In this document: positions 1-6,951 of the stretch, in pieces
How the letters are laid out: every line of letters starts with the position of its first letter
Position numbering within the stretch: position 1 is the stretch's first letter
From: CAWDLX01 sp046728155
GTDB taxonomy: Bacteria > Actinomycetota > Actinomycetes > Mycobacteriales > Micromonosporaceae
Direction of reading: 5' to 3'
DNA length: 26,715 bases
Assembly (NCBI GenBank): GCA_046728155.1
Contig: JBKPDY010000054.1
Location: 1 to 26,715, forward strand
Translations under genes and position numbers: made by a program
The notes under the pieces: generated by a model
Told to the model about the DNA's origin: nothing
The model's input: only the letters and a program-made list of their open reading frames with translations
The model's database searches: none

Positions 1-123
1 GAGTACCTACGCGTCCACAACGCCGACCCGAAACCATTCGTCTGGACCGCCACCGCCGAACAGATCCTCGCCAAGGTCCAGCGCGGCCGCGTCACCCTCG
101 AAAGAGTGTCTACTCAAAAGTGA
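1..123 (+). mobile_element. 3' end of an IS630-family transposase gene (partial)
   Basis: The window opens inside a reading frame of 40 codons ending in TGA at 121-123. The residues around DPKPFVWTATAEQIL match the conserved C-terminal tail of IS630-type DDE transposases, where a D-P-K-P-F-x-W-x-K/T-x-A-x-x-I-L pattern follows the last catalytic Glu. The tail after it (KVQRGRVTLERVSTQK) is family-like in length. Just past the stop there is an imperfect hairpin, with GTGTCT at 106-111 facing AGACAC at 123-128, which could be part of the insertion sequence's end. The catalytic part lies outside the window, so I cannot tell whether the element is intact. The identification rests on recall of the family tail, not on an alignment. 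Confidence 0.7.
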
Positions 124-439
124 GACACCACACTAGGAAAACATCTGGCTCAAGCTCGACGCCACCTGGCGCGTCGAAGCCCGCCAAGGCGAAGGCGACG
201 CCAAGATCTAGTCCCACGACTACCCTGCCGAAGCGAACCCGACATGCTTGACCCGCCGCTCTAACGAATCCAACCGGGAGAGTTGGGCAAGCACCGGCTG
301 GGCGGGCGGACCACCCCGCCGCGCCTTCAAACTGACGGTGGGGGTTCGATTCCTCGGCCGTTCCATCCATATCATTGGTGGCGGCGAGACCTTGCGTGGC
401 CCCTGGCAACCTGTCCCTTCCCGGCAGCGGCCGGCGTAG
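124..439. other. Non-coding or decayed stretch between transposase tail and molbindin gene
   Basis: No convincing gene is present. A short open stretch at 137-211 ending in TAG (ENIWLKLDATWRVEARQGEG and four more residues) has no start codon and looks like a coding remnant. Around 338-362 a GGGGGTTCGATTCC segment resembles a tRNA T-arm, but no anticodon arm or acceptor stem can be built around it. The region is the downstream flank of the minus-strand molbindin gene. I see no strong terminator. Confidence 0.5.
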
Positions 440-862
440 TTAGACGACGGCGAGACCCACCTCGGTCGACTTGACCAGTGCGGTAACCGCGACACCGGCT
501 TCGAGCTTGAGCTCCTCGGCGGCGTCCCTGGTGATCGCGGCCGTGACTATGTCGCCACCGGCGATGTCGACCTTGACAGTGGTCATGACCGTGCCCTGGT
601 CTACCTCGCTTATGGTGCCGGGGAGCTGGTTGCGGATGCTCAAACCCGAGACGGGCGCGGTGGCCACGGCTACCTCGGTCGATTTGATCAGTACAAGGAC
701 TGAGTCGCCCCTGGCCAAGCCGAGGTCTTCGGCGCCCTCCAGTGTGATCGCGGCCGTGATCTCCCGGCCGCCGGCGAGTCGTGCCTTGACCGTACTCATC
801 ACCTGGCCGGCGTTGACCTCGACGATCGTGGCGGCTAACTGGTTGCGGATGCTCAGGCGCAT
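440..862 (-). CDS. Two-domain molbindin (tandem Mop domains), molybdate-binding protein
   Basis: This 140-residue protein consists of two tandem Mop (TOBE-like) domains, residues about 2-68 and 74-140. Each opens with a SIRNQL motif and closes with a KSTEV motif, the two hallmarks of molybdate-binding Mop folds. Proteins of this build (molbindins, ModG type) assemble into rings that store or buffer molybdate or tungstate oxyanions in the cytoplasm. The two halves are near-duplicates, indicating internal duplication. The ATG at 860-862 has an AGAGAGG ribosome-binding site six bases upstream. It points away from the modABC genes 1.6 kb to the right but clearly belongs to the same molybdate-handling neighbourhood. 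The family assignment is firm; a storage rather than regulatory role is inferred from the absence of any DNA-binding domain. Confidence 0.92.
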   Translation of the reverse strand: MRLSIRNQLAATIVEVNAGQVMSTVKARLAGGREITAAITLEGAEDLGLARGDSVLVLIKSTEVAVATAPVSGLSIRNQLPGTISEVDQGTVMTTVKVDIAGGDIVTAAITRDAAEELKLEAGVAVTALVKSTEVGLAVV

Positions 863-895
863 GGCGATCCTCTCTAGGCAGGATCACGGTCCAGC

Positions 896-1740
896 CTACG
901 GATGGGAGTTATGCGGCGCTGGTCGAGCGGCACTGGTGATGGGCGAGCCTCCCGTACGGATGGCGGTGGCGAAGAAGCGGTGCGGCGGGTCGTCGTACAC
1001 GGTCAGGTGCCTGCCGGCGTGGGCGAGTGATCAGCGTAGTACTGGTTCGGCGAGGGGTTCGTCGTCACGGAGGACCCGGCCGTGGCGGGACGCTAGGGCG
1101 GCCCGGCCGGATGGGTGAAACAGCACGAGGTGGCCGCCGCGCCGGGTGATGCGGGCCAGTTCGGGCAGACCGGCGACCGGTTCGGGGAGGTGGTTGATGA
1201 GTCCGGCGGTGAACACCGTGTCCACGCGGCCGGTGGCCAATGGCAGGGCGTGAGCGTCGGCCAGGAGCAAATGCCGGCGTCGGCGGCGGGTCCGATGCGC
1301 GTCGGCCACGGCCAGCATCTGCGGGGTGAGATCGATGCCGATGACGGTGCAGGCTGCTCCAACGGCTTCGCGAAGAGCGGTCATGGCGCGGCCGGTGCCG
1401 CAGCCGACATCCACGACGACCGCGCCAACGGGGATTGCGGCTTGGCGAATCGCAGCGGCGTAGGCGGGCCGGTCGTCGCCGAACTTCGTGTCCCAGCTGG
1501 TGGCCCGGGTGGCGAAGAGGGCCGGGCTCTTGGTCAGGTACCAGCGGCTGGTACCGGCTAGCGGGCCGGCTGGGTGACGGACAAAAGGCGAACAGCGGTC
1601 ATACAGGTCGATGACGATGTCAGCTTGCTCGTGCCCGCCGATCTGATGGCCATCGTCAGTAGGCGCGGTGTGTAGCCAGATGACGACATCCCACGCCTGG
1701 TTGGGTTAACCCGCCAGCGCGGGCCGTCGGCGACAGCCAT
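896..1740 (-). pseudogene. Broken class I SAM-dependent methyltransferase gene (one frameshift, one in-frame stop)
   Basis: The longest intact stretch carries a class I methyltransferase core: motif I VDVGCGTGR, then VIGIDLTPQML, an acidic LLLADAHALPL and a GGHLVLFHPSGR strand. Two lesions break the gene. After DEPLAEPVLR an in-frame TGA at 1031-1033 interrupts the frame, yet the same frame continues with HLTVYDDPPHRFFATA, the expected family C-terminus, and stops at TAG 896-898. Upstream, the core frame runs back through WYLTKSPALF and IDLYDRCSPF to a TAA at about 1706-1708 with no ATG, GTG or TTG that would include this region. One missing base in the GGG run at 1703-1705 would join it to ATG 1738-1740 (MAVADGPRWRVNP). 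The first ~100 residues I do not recognise. A GTG at 1412-1414 could still start a truncated core protein. Sequencing error is the main alternative. Confidence 0.7.
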
Positions 1741-2068
1741 GGTGACGCGTGTCCGTTCCACGCGCGAGGCATCGTCGCAGGCGGGCGGATCGGTGTCGCG
1801 GAGTCGTGCGCACGGACGCCCAACAGCGCCCATGGCTGCGGCGAGCGGTCGGCGAAGCCCGCTGCCCCGTCCCCTTCCGCTACGACCGACGGTTGCCCGG
1901 GCGGCATCACGGCGACGAGCAGGTCAAGTACTTCGCTTCAGCGGCGGGCCCGCTCAGCCGTCATCGCCGGCCGCGCAGCGTCGGTCGCCTTGGAAACGGT
2001 CCTTCCCATGATGCAGATGCTGCCAGCCAGATGCCAATGGGTCTGAAGACGCTTGGCTCAATGCCAGG
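1741..2068. other. Intergenic stretch between the divergent halves of the molybdate locus
   Basis: Open frames exist on both strands, but none shows a recognisable motif, a good ribosome-binding site or consistent codon use. The minus-strand frame that leads into ATG 1740 stays open upstream, so the damaged methyltransferase gene could begin further right. The right end holds the promoter of the HTH-Mop gene. I see nothing else I can support. Confidence 0.4.
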
Positions 2069-2096
2069 TTGACATAGCAGATGCGATAGGTAAGGT
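2069..2096 (+). promoter_or_regulatory. Sigma-70-type promoter in front of the HTH-Mop gene
   Basis: A perfect TTGACA (2069-2074) is followed after 16 bases by TAAGGT (2091-2096). Transcription would begin about seven bases later, at or next to GTG 2104, giving a leaderless or nearly leaderless message. The same AAGGTGG could instead act as a Shine-Dalgarno sequence five bases before GTG 2104, in which case the promoter reading fails. The sequence cannot decide between the two. Confidence 0.5.
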
Positions 2097-2103
2097 GGCG
2101 AGC

Positions 2104-2385
2104 GTGAGCGTGTACAGCATCGGTAAGGCGGCCGAGCTGCTCGGGGTCAGCCCGGACACGGTGCGTCGCTGGGTCGATGCCGGTCGGCACGCCGCGATCC
2201 GCGACGAACACGGCCACTGGGTGATCGACGGTGCAGATCTGGCCGAGTACGCCCGATCGCATGGCACCGAACCGGGACCGCAGGCCGAGGCGTCCCCGGC
2301 TCGGAACCGGCTCCGAGGCATCGTCACGGCTGTCGTCACGGACACCGCGATGGCGCAAGTGGATATTCAGGCCGGCCCACGGTAG
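2104..2385 (+). CDS. HTH regulator with a truncated Mop (molybdate-binding) domain
   Basis: The 93-residue product starts with a MerR/excisionase-like helix-turn-helix (YSIGKAAELLGVSPDTVRRW, then GHWVIDGADLAEYAR). A linker leads into the first half of a Mop domain (ARNRLRGIVTAVVTDTAMAQVDIQAGP). Actinobacterial proteins of this build normally run to about 130 residues and end with a second half that closes in a KST-V motif. Here the frame ends at AGPR-stop, and I cannot find the missing half in any frame before modA, so a deletion rather than a simple frameshift is likely. The gene lies 43 bases before modA on the same strand and would be its regulator, sensing molybdate. With half the ligand domain missing, sensing is doubtful. 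GTG 2095 and 2110 are alternative starts. Confidence 0.8.
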   Translation: MSVYSIGKAAELLGVSPDTVRRWVDAGRHAAIRDEHGHWVIDGADLAEYARSHGTEPGPQAEASPARNRLRGIVTAVVTDTAMAQVDIQAGPR

Positions 2386-2428
2386 TGGAAAAACAGGCGA
2401 CCGCCGTTGCTGGGAGAGGGAGAAACGC

Positions 2429-3229
2429 GTGAGAGTACGCCCGATTCAAGGCGCAATCGTCGGCGTCGCGATTGTGGCGACCGTCCTGGTCAGCGCCTGC
2501 GGCACATCGGACAACACCAACCCCCAGTCAAGCCTCACCTCGGCGGGTCTGACCGGCACAGTGAACGTATTCGCCGCGGCCTCGCTGACCGAGTCATTCA
2601 ACCAGATCGGCAAGGACTTCGAGGCGGCCAACCCAGGCGTCAGGGTGACATTCAACTACGGTGGCAGCTCCACCCTGGCCACGCAGATCAACCAGGGCGC
2701 GCCGGCCGACCTGTTCGCCGCGGCCAGCCCAGCCACGATAAAGACAGTCACCGACGCCGGCAACGGCGACGGCACGCCGACCACATTCGTGCGCAACCAG
2801 TTGGTCATCGCCGTACCCAAGGGCAACCCGAAGAACATTGCGGGGTTGGCCGACCTGGCCAAGCCCGGAGTGAAGGTCGCACTCTGCGCCGAACAGGTTC
2901 CGTGCGGTGCGGCCGCGAAGCAGGCCCTCGACGCCGCGAAGGTCACGCTCAAGCCAGTGACCCTGGAGCAGGACGTGAAGGCGGCACTGTCCAAGGTGAA
3001 GCTTGGCGAGGTGGACGCAGCACTGGTGTACCGGACCGATGCCAAGGCCGCCGCGTCCGATGTGGACGGCGTGGAGTTCCCCGAGTCCGCCGGTGCGATC
3101 AACGACTACCCGATCGTGGTGCTTAAGAACGCCGCAAACAAGCCAGCCGCACAGGCGTTCGTCGCATACGTGCTGTCGGCAAAGGGCAACGCGGTGCTGA
3201 CTGCGGCAGGTTTCCAGTCGCCACAGTAG
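2429..3229 (+). CDS. modA: Molybdate ABC transporter substrate-binding lipoprotein ModA
   Basis: ModA captures molybdate (or tungstate) outside the membrane and delivers it to ModBC. GTG 2429 is preceded by a strong GGGAGAGGGAGA ribosome-binding site and opens a 266-residue protein. Residues 1-24 form a lipoprotein signal ending in the lipobox LVSAC, with Cys24 the lipidation site. The mature part starts with VNVFAAASLTESF and continues with YGGSSTLATQINQGAPADLF and AAASPATIK, the strands and serine-bearing loops that coordinate the oxyanion in ModA proteins. LVYRTDAKAA and the C-terminal FQSPQ also fit, and the length is typical. It is the first transporter gene of an apparent operon with the upstream regulator and downstream modB. 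Molybdate versus tungstate preference cannot be read from the sequence. Confidence 0.95.
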   Translation: MRVRPIQGAIVGVAIVATVLVSACGTSDNTNPQSSLTSAGLTGTVNVFAAASLTESFNQIGKDFEAANPGVRVTFNYGGSSTLATQINQGAPADLFAAASPATIKTVTDAGNGDGTPTTFVRNQLVIAVPKGNPKNIAGLADLAKPGVKVALCAEQVPCGAAAKQALDAAKVTLKPVTLEQDVKAALSKVKLGEVDAALVYRTDAKAAASDVDGVEFPESAGAINDYPIVVLKNAANKPAAQAFVAYVLSAKGNAVLTAAGFQSPQ

Positions 3230-3239
3230 GTTCCCGTTG

Positions 3240-4091
3240 ATGGGGTCGGTAGAGAACACCGTGCCCGGGGCGGCGCAGGCATCCACGGCCCCGCCCCGGA
3301 TGCGTGCTGGCACCATGCGGGTACCGCTGGGTCTGCTGGTGCCTGCGGCGCTGGGCCTGGCCTTCCTCGCGCTGCCGCTGCTCGGTCTGCTGGTACGCGC
3401 GCCCTGGCGTACGCTGCCGCAGCGGCTGGCGCAGCCGGGAGTGCTGACGGCACTGCGGCTGTCGCTGCAGACCACCACCATCGCGACGGTGGTGTGCCTG
3501 CTGCTCGGGGTACCGCTGGCGTGGCTGCTGGCCCGGGTCGAGTTTCCCGGGCGGCGGGTGATCCGGGCCTTGGTCACGGTCCCGCTGGTGTTACCACCGG
3601 TGGTGGGCGGCCTGGCGCTGCTGCTCGTTTTCGGCCGACGGGGGCTGCTCGGAGTCTGGCTGGACCAGGCCTTCGGCATCACGCTGCCGTTCACCACGAC
3701 CGGGGTGGTGTTGGCCGAGACATTCGTGGCCATGCCATTCCTGGTGATCGCGGTCGAAGGCGCGTTGCGTGGCGCCGACAGCCGCTATGAGGAGGCCTCC
3801 GCCACGTTGGGCGCGGGCCGGTGGACCACGTTCCGGCGGGTCACCCTGCCCCTGGTCGCCCCCGGAGTGGCCGCCGGGGCGGTGCTGTGCTGGGCCCGGG
3901 CACTCGGCGAATTCGGCGCCACCATCACCTTCGCCGGCAACCTGCCCGGCGTCACGCAGACCATGCCGCTGGCGGTGTACCTGGCCCTGGAGAACGACCT
4001 CGACGCCGCGATCGTGCTCAGCCTGATCCTGCTCACCGTCTCCGTCCTGATTCTGGCCAGCCTGCGGGACCGATGGATATCCGCGCCGTGA
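3240..4091 (+). CDS. modB: Molybdate ABC transporter permease ModB
   Basis: This is a 283-residue integral membrane permease with about six hydrophobic helices. The cytoplasmic EAA loop that docks onto the ATPase is clear (EEASATLGAGRWTTFRRVTL, followed by PLVAPG). The helix after it carries ARALGEFGATITFAGN, typical of ModB/CysT-type permeases, and PLAVYLALE follows. ATG 3240 lies 10 bases after the modA stop. A TTG at 3237 and an in-frame ATG at 3300 are alternatives, the first ~20 residues being hydrophilic and poorly conserved. It overlaps modC, so translation of the two is coupled. It forms the membrane channel for the ModA-delivered oxyanion. Confidence 0.94.
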   Translation: MGSVENTVPGAAQASTAPPRMRAGTMRVPLGLLVPAALGLAFLALPLLGLLVRAPWRTLPQRLAQPGVLTALRLSLQTTTIATVVCLLLGVPLAWLLARVEFPGRRVIRALVTVPLVLPPVVGGLALLLVFGRRGLLGVWLDQAFGITLPFTTTGVVLAETFVAMPFLVIAVEGALRGADSRYEEASATLGAGRWTTFRRVTLPLVAPGVAAGAVLCWARALGEFGATITFAGNLPGVTQTMPLAVYLALENDLDAAIVLSLILLTVSVLILASLRDRWISAP

Positions 4092-5221
4092 CGGCCACCG
4101 AACCGACCGCCGAGCCGGTCCTCGACGCGTACCTCGTCGTGGATCGCGGCGGCTTTCGGCTGGACATCACGCTGTCCATCGTGGCCGGCGAGGTCGTCGC
4201 GTTACTCGGGCCCAACGGCGCCGGCAAGACCACCGCGTTGCGGGCGCTCGCCGGACTGCTGCCAATCACCGGCGGGTACATCCGGCTCGCCGGCCGGCTC
4301 CTCGACGACCCGGACCGTCGACAGTGGACACCCACGGAGCGACGCTCGATCGGGGTGGTGTTCCAGGACTATCTGCTCTTCCCACACATGAGCGCGTTGG
4401 AGAACATCGCGTACGGGCCTCGGAACCACGGCCAGGACCGGTACACCGCCCGCGCGCAGGCGGCCGCGTGGCTGGACCGGGTGGGCTTGTCGACATATGC
4501 CCGGTCCAAGCCCCGACAGCTCTCTGGTGGGCAGGCACAGCGGGTCGCGCTTGCGCGGGCCCTGGCCGTACAGCCGGACCTTCTGTTGCTCGACGAACCG
4601 CTCGCCGCGTTGGACGCCCGAACCCGGCTGGACACCCGGGCCGAGCTGCAACGCCACCTGGCCAACCACCCCGGCGCGACATTGCTTGTCACCCACGATC
4701 CGCTGGACGCCCTCGTACTGTCCGACCGGCTCGTGATCATCGAGGATGGTCGAATCGTGCAGGAGGGCGACGCGGCGACGATCACGGCCCAGCCCCGCAC
4801 CGAGTACGTGGCCCGGCTGGTGGGGCTCAACCTGTACCGCGGTTCCGCCCGGGATCACCACGTCCAGATCAGCGACGACTTCGTCCTCACCGTCGCCGAC
4901 GCCACGGACGGCGACGTGTTCGTTGCCTTCCCGCCCACCGCCGTCGTGCTGCACCCGCGCCGGCCTGACGGCAGTGCCCGCAACACCTGGCCGGCCACCG
5001 TCTCCGGCATCGAACGGCACGGCGACAACCTGCGGGTTCAACTTACGGGACCGATCACCGTGGCGGCCGACATCACTCCCGCCGCGGCTGGGCACCTCCG
5101 ACTGTTCCCGGGTCAACAGGTCTGGGCGGCGGTCAAGGCCACCGAGACCCGCGCCTATCCGGCCTACCTGCCGCCTCGGGCCCCGGCCCCGTCACGGGAC
5201 ACCGAGGACAGCGCCGCGTGA
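4073..5221 (+). CDS. modC: Molybdate ABC transporter ATPase ModC with C-terminal TOBE domain
   Basis: The 382-residue ATPase powers the ModAB importer. Walker A is GPNGAGKTT (46-54), the Q-loop is VVFQDY (Gln98), the signature is LSGGQAQRVALARAL (150-164), Walker B is LLLLDEP (170-176, Glu175 catalytic) and the H-loop is VTHD (His208). Residues about 304-365 form a TOBE/Mop-like domain that in this family binds molybdate and gates ATPase activity. A proline-rich tail follows. ATG 4073 overlaps modB by 19 bases; GTG 4088 is also in frame and gives the classic GTGA overlap, so the exact start is open. It is the last gene of the mod cluster; the sequence downstream is poorly coding for about 680 bases. 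Confidence 0.94.
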   Translation: MDIRAVTATEPTAEPVLDAYLVVDRGGFRLDITLSIVAGEVVALLGPNGAGKTTALRALAGLLPITGGYIRLAGRLLDDPDRRQWTPTERRSIGVVFQDYLLFPHMSALENIAYGPRNHGQDRYTARAQAAAWLDRVGLSTYARSKPRQLSGGQAQRVALARALAVQPDLLLLDEPLAALDARTRLDTRAELQRHLANHPGATLLVTHDPLDALVLSDRLVIIEDGRIVQEGDAATITAQPRTEYVARLVGLNLYRGSARDHHVQISDDFVLTVADATDGDVFVAFPPTAVVLHPRRPDGSARNTWPATVSGIERHGDNLRVQLTGPITVAADITPAAAGHLRLFPGQQVWAAVKATETRAYPAYLPPRAPAPSRDTEDSAA

Positions 5222-5905
5222 GCTCCCGCCGGCACCCGCAAACTCACGCTCACAATGGAGATCCGATAGCCGAGCCCTTGGGGACCGCGCCATTATGGTG
5301 GTACGCGCTGACCGAACACCAACGGCACCGGTGGGCCACGGTGCGGGGCAGTTGGCCGCAACGATCCCAGATGGTGCTCCACAGATCACTGTGGACGGTC
5401 CCGATGGCAGCGGCGCATTGCTCGCCGAGCCTCGATCGGCCAGCCTCCTCGCGGACCAGCCGGTAGTTTGCATCTGGCGGCAGGGTAAGCAGGATGTCGG
5501 CGAGCACCTGCTCCTTGCAGCGCACCGTGGTCTTGGCCGCGAGGTTCGCGGCGACGCCCGCGGTGCCGACGCGGCGCCGCCGTCGCAGAATCTGCTAGGA
5601 GACCCTGATCGATCGAGGAGGGCTCAGGTACGGCATTCCCCTGCAGGACGGAGACACGCCGATGCACCTGAGGCCGACAGGTCGATCGTCGCCGGACACC
5701 CGCCAACTCTCCCTGCGCTCCACATGCCGGCGCTCGTCGCCCCGTAGATCAGTTTTTCGTTCGAGCTGTCACAGCCTGCGGGACTCTCTAGTTTTGGTTA
5801 TTAAGAGGGAACGGCGTCGGCGCACCAGTGAACGGCACGACTACTTCGGCTCTCGGTGTGTACGCCCGTCATCAAGATTGACTCAGCAAGAGACGTGTGA
5901 TTGAC
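5222..5905. other. Poorly coding stretch with a possible decayed minus-strand gene
   Basis: No intact gene can be supported. On the minus strand, a frame open from about 5585 down to 5250 has plausible codon use (ANLAAKTTVRCKEQV, then ADILLTLPPDANYRLVREE and RSRLGEQCAAAIGTVHSDLW). It lacks a good start, begins straight after an in-frame TAG, and loses character past residue ~85. GTG 5523-5525 is the only start candidate and has no ribosome-binding site. I do not recognise the family. Around 5785-5815 there is an AT-rich patch, unusual here, that may hold the promoter of the next gene, although I cannot define -35 and -10 boxes. Confidence 0.4.
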
Positions 5906-6661
5906 ATGAAGATCGCCGTGATGGGTGGGACTGGGCTCATTGGGTCGCAGGTCGTCGAGATCCTGCAGGCTGGCGGGCATGAGGCGGTACCGCACTCACC
6001 GTCCAGCGGTGTGGATCTCCTTACCGGGCAGGGCGTGCCCGAGGCGCTGAGAGGCGCCGATGTCGTCGTGAACCTGACGAACTCGCCGACCTTCGACGAC
6101 GCCTCGCGCACGTTCTTCGAGACGACCATGGACAACCTGCTGGCCGCGGCTGAGGGTGAAGGCGTCGGCCACGTGGTCATCCTCTCCGTCGTCGGCGCCG
6201 ACCAGGTACCAGACCTGGTCTACTACCGCGCCAAACTCTTGCAGGAGGACATCCTCAAGGCCGGCCCGCTGCCGTACTCGATTGTGCGCGCCACGCAGTT
6301 CTTCGAATTCATAGACGCCACCATCTCGGAGACCGCCGACGAAAACACGGTGCGCTTGCCGGCCACCCCGATCCAGCCCATCGCCTCGGCCGATGTCGCT
6401 CAGGCCGTGGCCGACGTCAGCGTAGGCGCCCCGCTGCGAGGCACGCTCAACATCGCCGGGCCCGAGGTCTTCTCGCTCGACAACCTTGGCAAGATCACCC
6501 TCGCTGCACGCGGCGACCACCGCGCTGTCATCGCCGACGCCAGCGCAGGCATGTTCGCCGCCGCGCCTGGCAACGCCCTAATCGCCAAGGACGACCCCGT
6601 ATTGGCACACACTGCCTACCGGGAGTGGCTCAGGCGCCGGCAGGGCGTACATCGACCGTAG
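5906..6661 (+). CDS. NAD(P)-binding atypical short-chain dehydrogenase (NmrA-like)
   Basis: This 251-residue protein starts with the dinucleotide-binding motif MKIAVMGGTGLIGSQVVEIL (GGTGLIG at 7-13). The strand/helix pattern of extended or atypical SDRs follows: GADVVVNLTNSP, HVVILSVVGAD, then YYRAKLLQEDILKAG, in which a YxxxK pair is present (YYRAK). The sequence LPYSIVRATQFFEF is typical of NmrA/YwnB-like sugar- or quinone-reductase-like members. No substrate can be assigned. ATG 5906 is preferred over GTG 5897 because an AAGAGAC ribosome-binding site sits about ten bases before the ATG but abuts the GTG. The gene stands alone between two poorly coding stretches, so its context gives no hint of function. 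Confidence 0.85.
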   Translation: MKIAVMGGTGLIGSQVVEILQAGGHEAVPHSPSSGVDLLTGQGVPEALRGADVVVNLTNSPTFDDASRTFFETTMDNLLAAAEGEGVGHVVILSVVGADQVPDLVYYRAKLLQEDILKAGPLPYSIVRATQFFEFIDATISETADENTVRLPATPIQPIASADVAQAVADVSVGAPLRGTLNIAGPEVFSLDNLGKITLAARGDHRAVIADASAGMFAAAPGNALIAKDDPVLAHTAYREWLRRRQGVHRP

Positions 6662-6951
6662 ATCGATCAGCTTGCCCGCAGACCCTGTGCGATTATCGGC
6701 GACCAGGAGGTCGAAGCCGTTCGGTGTCAATCTTGGCTATGCCGAGGCAGGCAGGGTGCCGACTGCCAGACATCGTCGTGGCCATCAGTCCTCGCCACTG
6801 CACCGCGGGCAGTCGGCCGCGGGGCTTCGCAATGAAGCCTTACGGGGGATGTCGAAGGTCTGGGCGCATGTGACGCTTCACCTATGGCCGGCGCTGCGAC
6901 GCACGAAGAGACCGCGGCGGATGGGTGCGTCATCGTTGTGACGTGGTTTTG
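6662..6951. other. Intergenic stretch, nothing recognised
   Basis: Roughly 290 bases between the SDR gene and the peptidase-like gene. Open frames on both strands show no motif, ribosome-binding site or codon bias like that of the neighbouring genes. Confidence 0.4.

Noticed and set aside
335..362. tRNA-like T-arm (GGGGGTTCGATTCC) that might mark an attachment site
   Set aside because: The stem is imperfect and no acceptor, D or anticodon arm can be built upstream, so it is not a tRNA and not a supportable att site.
372..887. Long minus-strand frame of 171 codons over the molbindin gene
   Set aside because: Gly/Arg/His-rich shadow of the molbindin frame, which has both Mop motifs and a good ribosome-binding site.
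1700..1712. Programmed ribosomal frameshift in the methyltransferase gene
   Set aside because: The local bases (GTTAACCCAACC on the minus strand) are not a canonical slippery heptamer, and the gene has a second lesion, so decay is more likely.
1749..2072. Plus-strand open frame of 107 codons starting at GTG
   Set aside because: Arg/His-rich, without ribosome-binding site or recognisable motif, and it runs into the promoter of the HTH-Mop gene; typical of a chance frame in GC-rich DNA.
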